Source: Karstenula rhodostoma CBS 690.94 | Taxonomy: Eukaryota; Ascomycota; Dothideomycetes; Pleosporales; Didymosphaeriaceae | Assembly: GCA_010093485.1 (NCBI GenBank) | Contig: MU001505.1 | Location: forward strand, 151,375 to 215,374 | Reading direction: 5' to 3' | Length of the DNA stretch: 64,000 bases | Part shown: piece by piece, positions 12,177 to 22,798 of the stretch | How positions within the stretch are numbered: the stretch's first letter is position 1 | How the letters are laid out: each line of letters opens with the position of its first letter | Made by a program: the position numbers and the translations under genes | Notes under the pieces: generated by a model | What the model was told of the DNA's origin: nothing | Seen by the model: only the letters and a program-made list of their open reading frames with translations | Database searches by the model: none

Positions 12177-12400
12177 GCCTTCCCTAGAGCCCACACCGTT
12201 CTTGGTGTAGCGTCATTGTACCCCCGAGCTGGTAGGTTCTTCGTGGTAAGGCTAAACTCTAACAGTAGACTAAATATGCATGTCTCCGCCTTCCCTAGAG
12301 CTCCCGCCGTTCTTGCTATGGCCATGATAGGATCCTTTTTAGCAAGGCTGGACACCAACAGCACGCGAAGCATGCATGTCTCGAAGTCTGACTTTGTCTA
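12177..12400. repeat. Degenerate tandem repeat of about 113 bp
   Basis: Two diverged units. Each begins with CCTTCCCTAGAGC, continues with CCGTTCTTG, and ends with a shared ATGCATGTCTC stretch and an AAGGCT-plus-CAACAG/TAACAG block. No coding sense was found. Confidence 0.45.
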
Positions 12401-12566
12401 CAGCTGGTATGACGGACACACGGTATGAGGGGCCGCTTGGCTTGAGTCTGGTTATATGCGGGGCTCAGCCTGTACTGTCTCGAGCTGGATTTCGGACACT
12501 TTATACCTGTCTCGTTGATACACGTCCTGCTTTCAGTGCTCGAACAAAACGACGCCACAGATCCTG

Positions 12567-13733
12567 ATGACCCGTCGGCCTGCCATGTCTAAGCGTCAAG
12601 ACCAAGCCCCGCTATCCTTCGACCCCACATATCCTTCTGGTGGCTCCTGGTATGCCTGCGGTGACATCTTCCTGGGCTGCTGCGCATACAATGCATGTAC
12701 CCCCACCGGCTGCTCAGAAGGCAACCTCTACCCCGTTGCCTTCAATAGTACACAGTACAAAAAATTCCCAGATGCATCGTGCGGCTCTGGATCCAAGTTC
12801 TACACCTGCGGCTTCGGCCCGACCTTCTGGGGCTGCTGCAAATCGAATCCTTGCAATACGGGGGCGGTCCGTCCGGACAGCGACCTGGCGGGCGCGTTCG
12901 TTGGAAATCCTGCGCAGGAGGCGTACTATATGGGTGTCACGTCTGAGGTAACCAGCGCAACATCGTCGTCGTCGTCAACGACATCCACCTCGGCGTCCAC
13001 TCCTGGAACGCTGGTCACGAGTACGAGTACCAGCTCTGCGACCGGAACGACTTCTCCACCGACTGCTACAGCAGTGGCTTCTTCGCCCGAGCCCGCCAGC
13101 CACACAGCCGGCGGCGGCGTCGTCGTTGCGCTCCTCGTCTGCTGGCTCGTATACCACGTCTGCTACGTGAAGCAATCCCGCGAGAAACACCAGGACGGTC
13201 TCTCGCGGCGGCAATCCGATCTTGCGATCACGACTATGGCTGAGACGCCGGGTAAGGCTACCACTGCCATACAAGGCTATGATGGAGGCAAGTCACATAC
13301 GTGCGCTTCCGCGCGGAGTAACTGTCCCTTGTGAGATGATGGTGGTCTGACGTACGCTGCAGCTCCGCCGGGTTACTCCTCCCCGAATCCCAACACATAC
13401 CCGTACCCGCACGACGGGATGAACAACTATACGTATCCGCACGGCGCGGCGAGCCCGGTAGTTTGGAAACCGCAGCACCGCCATGGCGTGTCGGAGCTCT
13501 CGGGGGAGACGGCGTGGCGGGGTGAGCTGGAGAGCCCGGTGCCGTCATCACGCGTGGGCTCTGCGCCGCAGAGTCCACCCCAGAGTCCTCGTTTTGTGTC
13601 TGGAGATGAGGCGAGCTGGTCTGAGCACGGGGAGGGTAATGGACGGAGAGGTGCTCCGGCGGTGGAGATGCAGGGTGGGAGTAGGAATGGGGATGGGGTT
13701 GTGAGGAGTGGAGAGCGGCGGATGGGTGGGTGA
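12567..13733 (+). CDS. Single-pass membrane protein with a Cys-rich repeated ectodomain
   Basis: Two exons, 12567-13287 and 13363-13733, give 363 residues. The 75-nt intron has a rare GC donor (GCAAGT), a CTGAC branch site and a CAG acceptor; reading through it meets a stop. Residues about 25-95 hold two copies of a motif W/F-Y-x-C-G ... F-x-G-C-C-x3-N-x-C (SWYACGDIFLGCCAYNAC and KFYTCGFGPTFWGCCKSNPC). A Ser/Thr-rich stalk follows (about 125-180). The hydrophobic segment at about 183-201 is the membrane span, and a cytoplasmic tail is rich in Pro, Tyr and Ser. This layout resembles fungal surface-sensor-like proteins, but it is not a WSC domain that I can recognise. No signal peptide is visible at the chosen ATG, so an upstream 5' exon or a signal-anchor topology is possible. 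A second ATG at codon 7 is an alternative start. Confidence 0.7.
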
Positions 13734-14123
13734 GAGGTAGGCCGAGGAGAAATTCGTTGCTGGAGATAGCGTTAGGTATGCGATTGGAAACCTTTGTTCG
13801 CCCGAGCTGTTCAGATGAACAATGCTTTATCGCGGACAAGCTGTTGCGAAGCGTATATCTTTGTGGTGCACCTCGGGGTGATATCTGCCCGTTGACTGAG
13901 CACTGTTGATGCTGTTCCGGCAAGATGGTGTTTCGCACTTCTCGTTCGTATTCTATGACATGTATGCAAAAAGGTCAACTACTCGAAACACGATTATGAC
14001 CAGACATCGGGATTAGCGAAGAGATCTGAGTCGGTAACGCCACATAATACTTCCCATACTTTCCCTTCTGTACCATCGGCCCCCCTTCAGGAAGTCTGTT
14101 GGTTAGCGTCTTCGACCTCCATA
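13734..14123. other. Short intergenic region, convergent gene ends
   Basis: It lies between the 3' end of the membrane-protein gene and the 3' end of the minus-strand gene at 14124. I see nothing but likely 3' UTRs. Confidence 0.6.
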
Positions 14124-17105
14124 TCATCCCTCTCCGTTATCTCCGTCGTAAAAGGGAATGCCCTGGCTCTCGAAAAATTCCCTGAGGTGGGCTTTCAACT
14201 CTGCCTCTTCTTCGTCGACGACCTCTTCGTCTTTGCCGTGATATTTGCGGCCCAGCTGGCCCTCTGCCAGCTTCGTACCCTGGAGCGACGAAACTGTCCC
14301 GTATCGATCGAGAAAGAAATTCCGACGGTTGCAGCGTCCGCAGTGGTTATTGCTTGTTGGGTCATCATAGTTTTCGTGGTACGTGCAGGGTCGAGCAAGG
14401 CCGCCGGTGAGCAGGCTTATTTGTCGCCGGTGGGCAAGTTCGTTATATTGGTAGCGGCCACAGACCTGGTTAATCACCCCGGCCTCTAGTAGGGTGTCCT
14501 CCCAATTCTCGTAAAATTCTAATAGCATCCCACAGTTGGAGTCCATGAGCTGCCAGACTGTGCTCATGTGGTTGCGCGCCATCAGCTCTCCCAGGCAATC
14601 GTCGCCAAACCAGCCCTTGGAGCCCGCTTCTGTGGGGTGGGGGAACGTGCGCGGCGATTGTTTCTGGATGGCGTTCTGAATACAACGCCATACTTTCCGG
14701 AGCTGGGGTGCAAAATCCGGATTGTCAACGAGAATCTTGCCATGCTTGGCCTCATCTTCAGCGGCCAACCTGAGAACCTGATATCCAAGGCCAGGGTTTT
14801 CCATGTGTTGCTCGAGTTTGGGATCTGAAGACAGTTCCGCCAAGATGTCTTTCCAGATGTCGCCACAAATCCTGTACAGCGACACCCAGTCATAAAGTAC
14901 CTCCTGCAACTCGCCTTCCAGAAAAAGTGATAGATCCCGAAGCAAAACAGGAGGGCCCTGGGCTGGGATGTCCTCGAAAAGGCGCATAGTCCGGCGAAAG
15001 CTAATGTTGGATTCGACCCATTCTCTAGAGGCAGCTAACTGGCGCGCTAGGCGGTCCCGCGAGGCTTCATCGCACAATATAGTGTTGAGACTGTTGGCAA
15101 GCTTGTCCACAGACTCGGTGGTGTGATCATTCCATCCAGTCATGCGTGGACTCAAGACGGGGTTCAGAAGACTCGTCTCTCGGAAAGTGCGGGTCACGTT
15201 GTTAAAGGCGAATCTCTTCTTTTCATGGTTAGCCGGCTTCATCTTTTGGCCAAATGCTAGATAACATTTACGATCTGCTTCATGAAGAGATTTGGGTAAG
15301 CCGCCATAGAAAATGTAGTTGGGATCTTGTTGACTTAGAAGGTACTCCATATCGGGCCATGCAGGATCGTTCGGGTAGAGCAATTTTCCCTATTGAGGTG
15401 GTTAGGATCGGTAACAACAGGGAGCTGTGGCAGTCCAGGTATGCGTACAGCTTGTTGGTAAATTGTGGGGAAAGGTTCCCGAGACACTTACGGCATTATA
15501 GACGTGAGCTAAAACGGAGGCAAATCCGCCGTAATGTTCCAACCTTTGGCCATACTCGTGCAGCATGGAGTAAACATCGTACTTGAGCAATCCACAGCGA
15601 ATTGGGTTGAACTCGACAGCTGGAATATCCTGATGTTCGAGAAGGTCGTGATATCTGTCCATGGCATCGTTGCAAATGAAGCGGGCATCTTCAGAATTGC
15701 TGTCTTTTCCGAAAAGCCAAGGAAAAGGTGGTTCCCATTCGCCAGACTCTTTCCAGTTCACCATTACGTTATCAAGTATCGTGCGTGCATGGTTATAGGG
15801 AAGGTTGAAACCCTTCCCTTCTCCCATACTGTAGTCCATGATATCTTGTATATCAAGAAGGATCTGCATGCCGAATGTGACCCAGATAGGTATTTCCGAT
15901 TTCGTGAACATGAGCTTCATGCCACGAGTGACTTCGTCTTGCGCCCAGAACCGGTTATATGCGGACGTGTAAATGCGGAACTCCTTAGCAAGGTCGTACG
16001 TTCGCTTGATGTCTTTGACAGTTTTTGATCCGATTGATGCAAGCTCTTCCTCGTTGGCCAAGACAAATTTTGACTTCTTGACTGAATTAACACAGAATCT
16101 CAGACCAGTATAAACAGGCCAGAAGCACCAATTGGCGTGGAGCTTGTCATAACTCTTCTCTTCTACTTTGATGTTGACATTGGTTGGGAGCACCACGTCT
16201 CGGATGTTGACATCGTCCGGGAATGGATGGTAATGATAATATAGTAGCGCGGGAAGGCTCCAGACAGGGAATTTATTGGCCGGATATTTTGTAGGGCGCT
16301 TAAGGAGAAGATCGAACTCGCCTTCAGCGCGTCGGACAAGATCTATGGCGGTGTTGGCGAGTAAAGCAGCGTTCATTGGGTCCATGTCGAAGTCCTGTCG
16401 CTTGAACCAGGCCTCTTGCACAACATCTTGTATTTCGTGTATCCCTTTGAGGAACAAGTGTATTGCGAAGAAGAACTCTTCCTCAAGTTCATCCTCGCTT
16501 TGTTCGATCTCTGCGAGCACGACTGGTGTCAATTTGGCTACCAGATCCGCTTCGCCATTCGATGCGGTATCCGCCGCTTCCTCGACTGTGAGTTTTGAGA
16601 ACCTGTTCTCTATGCCTTCACTCTTCGATGATGCAGCCTTTGCTTTACTCGGTGCCTTTGCGGAAGGAACAAGGGGCCGCAAGATTCCTTGCACTCTTGC
16701 TAAGATCTGGATGAAATGGCTGTGTCCTTCGTCTTCAAGTTTCGCGGATTTATACCATGCCTGTGCCTGCTTTCTAGCTTTGATCGCTCTACCGAACAGG
16801 GTCAATAATGCCGAGGGCACTTTGACTTTCTTCGGTTGTGCTGCGATTGCTTCGGCGATAGGCACAAAGTCGCTAGCGCGGATGTGATGCTCAGATCCCG
16901 AGTTCTGAGCACCCAGTCGTGCTCTGGCGGCTTCTTTGGCTTCTTTTCTTGCTTTGCCCTTGAGACGTAAAGACTCTACTGGAACCGATGGCTCGACCTT
17001 GTTGAGTCTAAACCCTACTATCTTCGCCGTTTCAACAAGCCAACCTGCAATGTACTCTGTTTCGCGTTTAGCCGCTTTGTATGATCCCTGCTGAGTCAAA
17101 GCCAT
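14124..17105 (-). CDS. Large fungal-specific protein, N-terminus resembling DUF6604
   Basis: Two exons, 17105-15492 and 15389-14124, separated by a 102-nt intron (GTAAGT donor, CTAAC branch, TAG acceptor, phase 0), give 959 residues. The N-terminus (YKAAKRETEYIAGWLVETAK) fits the start of fungal DUF6604 proteins, in which a Tyr/Lys-rich helix is followed by a W-[LV]-x-x-[TA]-A motif; this is recognition from memory. A Lys/Ala-rich linker lies around 60-190. The remainder is helical, Trp- and Tyr-rich and soluble, without a membrane span or catalytic motif I can name. In other fungi this N-terminal domain often precedes variable regions. Function unknown. The gene is divergent from the gene at 17830, with a 724-bp shared promoter. 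Confidence 0.75.
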
Positions 17106-17829
17106 GACGCACCTGTGTCCTTCTTGTACTGGCGATAAGTCGATGCGAGGAATCCGATATCCAGAGTTGCAGACATCCTAAATAATGCGGAATGATCCTA
17201 CAACTGGTCGCTAGGGCAGAGCTAGGCGATGTTCCGCAGATGCAACGCGCGGTCGACCACGGAACAAGACAGATGAAGGCCTCAGTTGGTAGATTTGTAC
17301 GAATCTCAACCAATTGGTTCCGAAGCTTGCTTTATGACGGGAACACACTGGGTACCCGTTGAAGGAGGCGATGTCGACCTACTACCTGACGAAGGTACGT
17401 ATCGGCTATCGTCAAAAGTGGGCAGAGCTCAATTGAGCATAGATAAGAGGAATTGCATAAGGAAGAAAGCCCGAGACGTATGGGGATGTAAGGTGTGACG
17501 TGAAGCCGGACGGAGCGGGCAGAAGATATTGTAACTAGCTCGCTTACATAAGCCGTATACCTACCTACTCAAGACGACTGCTCATCTTTCCATCTTCAGC
17601 ATCGACTACGGCATTACGTTTATCAGCTAGCGTTGTTTTTCGAAGATTGCGTGCAAAAGAATGAATATCGCTTTAGGAACATGAAGTCAGAATATCATCT
17701 GCACTAAGTACATGGACGAGCACCGCGGGCACATGGGCACCGGCAAGCACTAATTCACGTGCCCACGTATAGCGCGTCTCTACGCGTATCCCTACACCTC
17801 TCCATCAACAACGCAGAACAACAAAGAAC
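17106..17829. other. Divergent promoter region
   Basis: It separates the minus-strand gene starting at 17105 from the plus-strand gene starting at 17830. Short open frames show no domain. The last 60 bp are A/C-rich, as expected for a leader. Confidence 0.5.
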
Positions 17830-19002
17830 ATGCCACCCGCCAAGCAGTCCCTGAAATACACTCAAATATCGCAAGAAACATTCAACGCCACCCTCTCCCG
17901 CTACCCCTCCACCGTACCCGAAAAGCTACGCGAGCTCGACGTCCTGCGCTACGACACCATCCCAACCACCGTCGCCTCGCGCGCGAAAGAGGGTGCGTAT
18001 TTGGCGAAAGATGAAGTCGAGAAACTCGTAGAGTGGAAGCTGTACGTAAATCCCAGTTCACTTGTTCGAAAGCATACCGAAGAGATTCGCTACGCACCTC
18101 TCAACAACTCTCGTCACATGACATCATTACCACATGGTCGGGAAAACACGCCTGAAAGAGGACAACTGCTACGCTTGTGCATGTCAACCACTTGTGCACG
18201 CATCCAAGTCAGCAAGGCCGTGGCTACCGCCGAGAGTCTCGCGAGTGCTGTGACGACGCCCATGTCATCTTCTCATGTTTGTGCTCGACAACGATCCGCG
18301 ACCCTACGACTTATCCGCCATCATCCCTTGATTCCCCTCCTCGATCAAACCGCATCTCCCCTCACACCTGTCCCATTCTTACCACCTCGCTAACAACCCC
18401 CACCCAGCAAACACGGCACCTTCCGCCCTAGCCTCCTCTCCCTCGTTCAATCAAACACCCCCGCCTCCATAACCAACACCACACGTACCGCCTTCTCCCC
18501 CTCTTCCTCCCCCTCGCTCAAACCCCTCACCACCCTCCGCGGCATCGGCCCCGCCACCGCCTCCCTCCTCCTCTCCGTCGCCTTCCCCTCCACCCACCCC
18601 TTCTTTAGCGACGAGCTGTACCGCTGGCTCGCCTGGGACCAGCCTGGCCCGGGCGGCTGGAAACGCGGCATCAAGTACAATGCGAAGGAGTATGCGGAGG
18701 TGGTGGAGAGGTTTGGGGAGTTAAGGGGGCGGCTGGGGGTTGGGGCGGTTGAGGCGGAGAGGGTGGCGTATGTGTTGGGGAGGCGGGGTGTTGATGTTGG
18801 GCAGGCGGGGTTTGTAGAAGAGGGGGGTGTGGTGGTGGAGGGTGAGAAGGGGAAGGTTGCGGGGGGAAAGGAAGATAGTGGTAGGGGGGAGGATGCGAGG
18901 AAGAAGGTGAAGGCGAAGACAGGCGTCAAGCGGAAGGCTAGTGGGACGGAAACGCCTGTTGAAAACGTGCGGAGGAGTACCCGGAGGAAAGCGACGTCTT
19001 GA
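17830..19002 (+). CDS. Helix-hairpin-helix (DNA-glycosylase-like) nuclear protein
   Basis: Two exons, 17830-18041 and 18408-19002, give 268 residues. The 366-nt intron is long for this window (GTACGT donor, CTAAC branch, CAG acceptor). Family-like continuity across the join (EWKLKHGTFRP) supports it. Residues about 112-127 read TLRGIGPATASLLLSV, a helix-hairpin-helix of the kind found in HhH-GPD DNA glycosylases (hydrophobic-x-G-[IV]-G-x-x-T/A). No catalytic Lys or Asp of an HhH-GPD glycosylase can be assigned with confidence, and no FeS cluster motif is present. The C-terminal 60 residues are Lys/Arg-rich with RKKVKAK and RRSTRRK, likely nuclear localisation or DNA-binding tails. A non-enzymatic DNA-binding role is possible. 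It converges with the CENP-N gene; only 209 bp separate the stops. Confidence 0.65.
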
Positions 19003-19211
19003 AGTATGCACATGGGGACATGTAGAAGACGTGAGTTGACAAACTGAATAAGCTACGCCATCCCGACATGCCGTCGTCCATCATCCCTCATGCAGAAGCA
19101 CCCCCGTCGCAAAAATCTCGATCCAGAACGCCAAAACGCCTCGCCAAAGACCGGGGTATTATCACTGCCTCCAACGCCTATCACCTTACGCATACGATCT
19201 AGGTTCAAATT

Positions 19212-20744
19212 TCAAACACCAGGAATCTGCCCGCTCTTGGTACGTATCCGCCCCTCTTTGACGGCGCCAATGGTAACGCCCGCCTCCCCCGTCATCCACC
19301 CCGGCATCTTCTCTCCATCTACGACGCCCTGCTCGACTAGCTGCCTGACGCCAGCGAACACATGGCTGCCTTGGAAGACAACGCGCACGTCCGGGACCCA
19401 CGCGTCGCCACCCTCCAATTCCTCAATCTCGTCCAGTGAGCGGTCCAGCAACGACGGACGGCCCCTGCGGCTGCGGTTTGCAGACTGTTCGCTGATATTC
19501 GACGTATCCACGTCATCGGCTTGCTCAAGGGGGTTGGGCATGGGCGGGAAGGCGTCGTCGATGCGGACCTCGACGCGCTCGAGGCCCTGGCCGTCGTTGG
19601 GTTGTGCCGAGGACCCGAACCGACCAGCTGCGACTTCGCGTCTCCTCTTCGCTTCCGATGTCTCGTTGCCCTCGAGCGTGCGCTTCGGTCGGCCAGGGCC
19701 CGCTTTCGCCGCGCCCGCCGTGCCGTCCTTGCGCGTTCCGTTCTTCTCTTGCCCCTCATCCTTGTGACTTGTGATGAAGTCCAGAGCATTTTGGCTGAAG
19801 TTGTGATCCTGGAAGATGCTCCAGCCGCCGGATGCCGCGTTACTCTTGCCCGGTCCCCGGTATGCGAGTAGCGCGTCCAGCGACTTCGTCGTGAAGTTTG
19901 TGCTTGCGAGCTGGTATCTCACTGACGGACGTGAGAAGGCTTTCGGTATGGCTTGCTGGACGATATCGCGTAGATGACGGCCGTCATCGCTGATGACTTG
20001 GCCAAAATGGTTCGCGATCGAGGAGTAGATGAAGGGTGAGCCGTTGGGCCAGATGAAGAACACAGCTCTTGCGCTATCCGAGCTCCCATTGTCTACGGCG
20101 AGCGAGGCCTCGGTACTGTAGGGTGAGTCGTGGATATACACCCTTAGTATCGTCATTGGCATGGTTTTGATCTTGATCAGCAAGTAATGCGCCTTCATGA
20201 GTGGGGTCAGCTCCCTCGCGAGATTCGCCATAAATGTCTGCGCCTGGAACCGCGGCAAGTGCTCCGAGTCATTCGTGACCTCCATGTCCAGCGACACGTT
20301 CTTAGCGTTGGGTATCCGCGCAAGCCGCTTTGCCGTCCAGCGCAGACTGTTCGGGTGGTCCAGCAGGTACTGGATCTCGGCCGTGGCCAATTGGTACATG
20401 GACACGCCCGCCCGCCAGTCGCCCTCTAGTATGCGATCCTGGATCTCGCGCTTCCCGCCCTTGCGCGCGGCCAGCTCTTTGTATATCTCCTGGAGCTCCT
20501 CATAGCTCTGGGCGGGCGTGTACTGCTCGTCGTCCTCTTCCTCGTCGGCGTCGCGGTCGCCCAGCAGATACGGACGGCAGAAATCGCGGTTCTTCTTCGC
20601 GAGCCATTGGAGGGCCAGGGAGACGAGGGACTGGCGGGAGAGCTTGCTGAAGGTGCGCCGGACCTCGCGGTGGGTGGTGGGCAGGCGGTGCGAATGCGGG
20701 ACGTTTTTGTAGTCTGGCACGGTAGTGTTTGGTTTCGGCGCCAT
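19212..20744 (-). CDS. chl4: Kinetochore protein Chl4/Mis15 (CENP-N family)
   Basis: Single exon of 510 residues, in the size range of fungal Chl4/Mis15. The N-terminal block after residue 25 (TFSKLSRQSLVSLALQWL) is the conserved start of the CENP-N family, where a pyrin-like helical domain binds the CENP-A nucleosome. The following helical region and the beta-rich part from about 180 to 330 (with FxAQTFMANLARELTPLMKAHY and IHDSPYST) fit the CENP-L homology domain. An acidic insert lies around residues 84-95, and a Lys/Arg-rich linker around 345-400. Chl4/CENP-N pairs with Iml3/CENP-L in the inner kinetochore (CCAN). The promoter carries ACGCGT and two CACGTG sites within 125 bp of the start. 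Name is from family resemblance; confidence is good. Confidence 0.8.
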   Translation of the reverse strand: MAPKPNTTVPDYKNVPHSHRLPTTHREVRRTFSKLSRQSLVSLALQWLAKKNRDFCRPYLLGDRDADEEEDDEQYTPAQSYEELQEIYKELAARKGGKREIQDRILEGDWRAGVSMYQLATAEIQYLLDHPNSLRWTAKRLARIPNAKNVSLDMEVTNDSEHLPRFQAQTFMANLARELTPLMKAHYLLIKIKTMPMTILRVYIHDSPYSTEASLAVDNGSSDSARAVFFIWPNGSPFIYSSIANHFGQVISDDGRHLRDIVQQAIPKAFSRPSVRYQLASTNFTTKSLDALLAYRGPGKSNAASGGWSIFQDHNFSQNALDFITSHKDEGQEKNGTRKDGTAGAAKAGPGRPKRTLEGNETSEAKRRREVAAGRFGSSAQPNDGQGLERVEVRIDDAFPPMPNPLEQADDVDTSNISEQSANRSRRGRPSLLDRSLDEIEELEGGDAWVPDVRVVFQGSHVFAGVRQLVEQGVVDGEKMPGWMTGEAGVTIGAVKEGRIRTKSGQIPGV

Positions 20745-20820
20745 GGCGGACTACATGGGTGGTTATGTTGAGACGGATCAATTGTTGATGGCTGTTATCG
20801 ATACCGCGGCGCCCAAGGAG

Positions 20821-20865
20821 ACGCGTGAAGGTCACGTGTGGCGGCCGGGAGACGAGAACCACGTG
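20821..20865 (-). promoter_or_regulatory. ACGCGT and CACGTG sites upstream of CHL4
   Basis: ACGCGT lies at 20821-20826, 77 bp before the CHL4 start. CACGTG lies at 20833-20838 and 20860-20865. ACGCGT is the MCB element bound by MBF (Mbp1-Swi6) in G1/S genes. CACGTG is the core bound by Cbf1-type bHLH proteins. Presence is seen; function is inferred. Confidence 0.5.
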
Positions 20866-21180
20866 ACGCAGCCTCACGGCGGCCATCTCAAGGTCAAGGT
20901 TGCGATGCATGCCAGCCAGAAGAAGCAGCCCAAATCTCGGGCGCGCTCGGGATTGTTTGCCTATCTGGAGAATCGGGGAGTGGGTGGAGTCGGGCCTTTT
21001 ACACACTGCCGCACACAGAGACTGCCCACTGCCACACATGCTCGTCGAGCAAAGGGCGAGGCCAACACAAAGAGGTACAAAGGCTGCAGCGCCCAATCTG
21101 GGTTCTGCATGCGAAGGCTTTCGTATTGTCGTGCATGCTCCTCTGCGCCGAGTGCTCGGCCTTTTCGCGGTCGCGACGAC

Positions 21181-21234
21181 TGCCTCAGTGCCTCAGTGCC
21201 TCAGTGCCTCAGTGCCTCAGTGCCTCAGTGCCTC
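21181..21234. repeat. TGCCTCAG microsatellite
   Basis: Six perfect tandem copies of the 8-mer TGCCTCAG at 21181-21228 plus a partial copy. It lies in the promoter region between CHL4 and the bZIP gene. Confidence 0.95.
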
Positions 21235-21615
21235 TCCACTCTCCGTGGGGTGCTAGCCTAGTGCGCCTTCCGATTGATCAGTCATAGACGGCAGTCACAC
21301 GCCGGCCTGTAGACGGCCACGCCGAACTCGCTGACGATCGAAATCCTTTCTCCACCCGGCGATTAACGTCACCACTTCTCTCTCCCACCAACCTCTCCTC
21401 TCACCAATATATCCCCTTGCACACCTGCAAGCCAGCAGTTGAGGATTGTCCGCCTGTACATCGGCAGCCGTCGCATCACAGATCCGTCGGCACGACCGCG
21501 GCGTCGGAATTACTCATCTGGACGCAACCGTAAAGCGACCGTCGAACCACCCCTCGATCAAGACATCCCGAACACCCTCAAAGGAGGACTCGCACCATCA
21601 CCAGAGAACGCCTCA

Positions 21616-22798
21616 ATGTCCGCCTACAACGGCCGTCGCGGGCCAAACGTCTCTGCGTACGTCGCCAACCTCAACACCGTGGTCCCCGACGAGATTGAGG
21701 AACCCCACACGGACTTTTCCCTCTTCCTACAACCCGACCTTTTCGACCAGTACGACACGAACCTCGACTTCACCCCGTCGCTGGACGACTTGAACACCAT
21801 CGAGACACCAGCACCGTCCACGCAAGCGAGTCGCACAATCCCCGCGGCTAGCGCGAGCGACGCCAAAATGGACTTCAACCTCAATAGTAAGCAATTCTCT
21901 CCGCATCGTCCTTTCATTACATGGCGGATCATCTCGACGTCGGTCGCCGCCGTGTTCTGGGCTTGAGCTTGGTTTCAAGGATACACTGCAGACCCCGCCA
22001 AACGCGCTTCGCCAACCAGTTCACCCCACGCATCCTGCAGCCTCGCAGCCACTCACGCGCGCACACCCTAAACAAGCGACCGGGGTGTCGAGCGCCTGGA
22101 GCGCTGGCCTGCAAAGACGCATCGTGCCGCACTAATCACGCAATACCGATGCTGCCTCGCGCTGCCAACTGAACACGACGGCCAGCGACTTCACCTTGCA
22201 CTTGATTGTCTTTTGACGTTCAACCATCATGGCTAACTTCGACCTCTTTACAGGCGACTTCCAGTTTGCCGACTTCTCTTCCTTCTCGCAGCCCCTCTCT
22301 ATCGACCCGTCCATCCAGAACCCGCTGCCCGCGTCGCGCACCTACTCCATCGGCAACGCCTACACCTCCCCCGCCTCTTCCGCCGTGTCACCCATCATTC
22401 CTGGCTTCGATGCCGCCGCTGGTAAGAAGCGCAAGCATGAGAGTGCTGCGGACACTCCGAGCCAACCCCCTACAGATGAGTCGGCACGCAACGCCGCCGA
22501 GGAGGATAAACGGCGCCGCAACACAGCCGCGAGCGCGCGCTTCCGGATCAAGAAGAAGCAGCGCGAGCAGGCGCTCGAGAAGACGGCCAAGGACATGACG
22601 GACCGCGTCAACGTCCTCGAGACGCGTATTCAACAGCTCGAGACAGAGAACACATGGCTCAAGAGCCTCATCACCGAGAAGAATGGCGGCAAGACGTCGC
22701 CCTCCGAGATCCAGGCACGTCTGTCTAAGCGCGAGGAGAGTGAGCGGAGTAACGGCAACCGGACTGACGGCGTCGGCACCAAGGCCTCCAAGGCGTAA
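21616..22798 (+). CDS. metR: bZIP transcription factor, CYS-3/MetR-type sulfur regulator
   Basis: Two exons, 21616-21886 and 22254-22798, give 271 residues. The basic region (about 176-197, core RRRNTAASARFRIKKKQ) and the zipper with heptad Leu/Met at about 198, 205, 212, 219 and 226 are clear. Basic region plus the following EQALEKTAKDM...LETENTWLK stretch match the CYS-3/MetR family, which activates sulfur-assimilation and methionine genes. The N-terminus MSAYNGRRGPNVSAYVANLN also looks like the conserved start of that family. The intron is 367 nt (GTAAGC to CTTTACAG). An in-frame ATG in good context lies inside the intron at 22229, so a shorter form of 189 residues starting MANFDLFTGDFQF is an alternative. 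The middle is acidic and Ser/Pro-rich, probably activating. The symbol follows Aspergillus usage; Neurospora would call it cys-3. Confidence 0.72.

Larger units (their letters stand above)
11312..12566. other. Intergenic region with small repeated elements
   Basis: No supported gene. It holds two similar small hairpins 60 bp apart (11417-11432 and 11476-11491) in the likely 3' UTR of the SWIM-RING gene, and a degenerate direct repeat of about 113 bp (units starting near 12177 and 12290). Short open frames on the minus strand across the second repeat have no recognisable domain. Confidence 0.5.
20745..21615. other. Divergent promoter between CHL4 and the bZIP gene
   Basis: Close to the CHL4 start it contains ACGCGT and two CACGTG sites. 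In its middle is an 8-bp microsatellite (21181-21234). The last 150 bp before 21616 are the CA/CT-rich leader of the bZIP gene. Open frames here cross the microsatellite in all phases and are not credible genes. Confidence 0.6.
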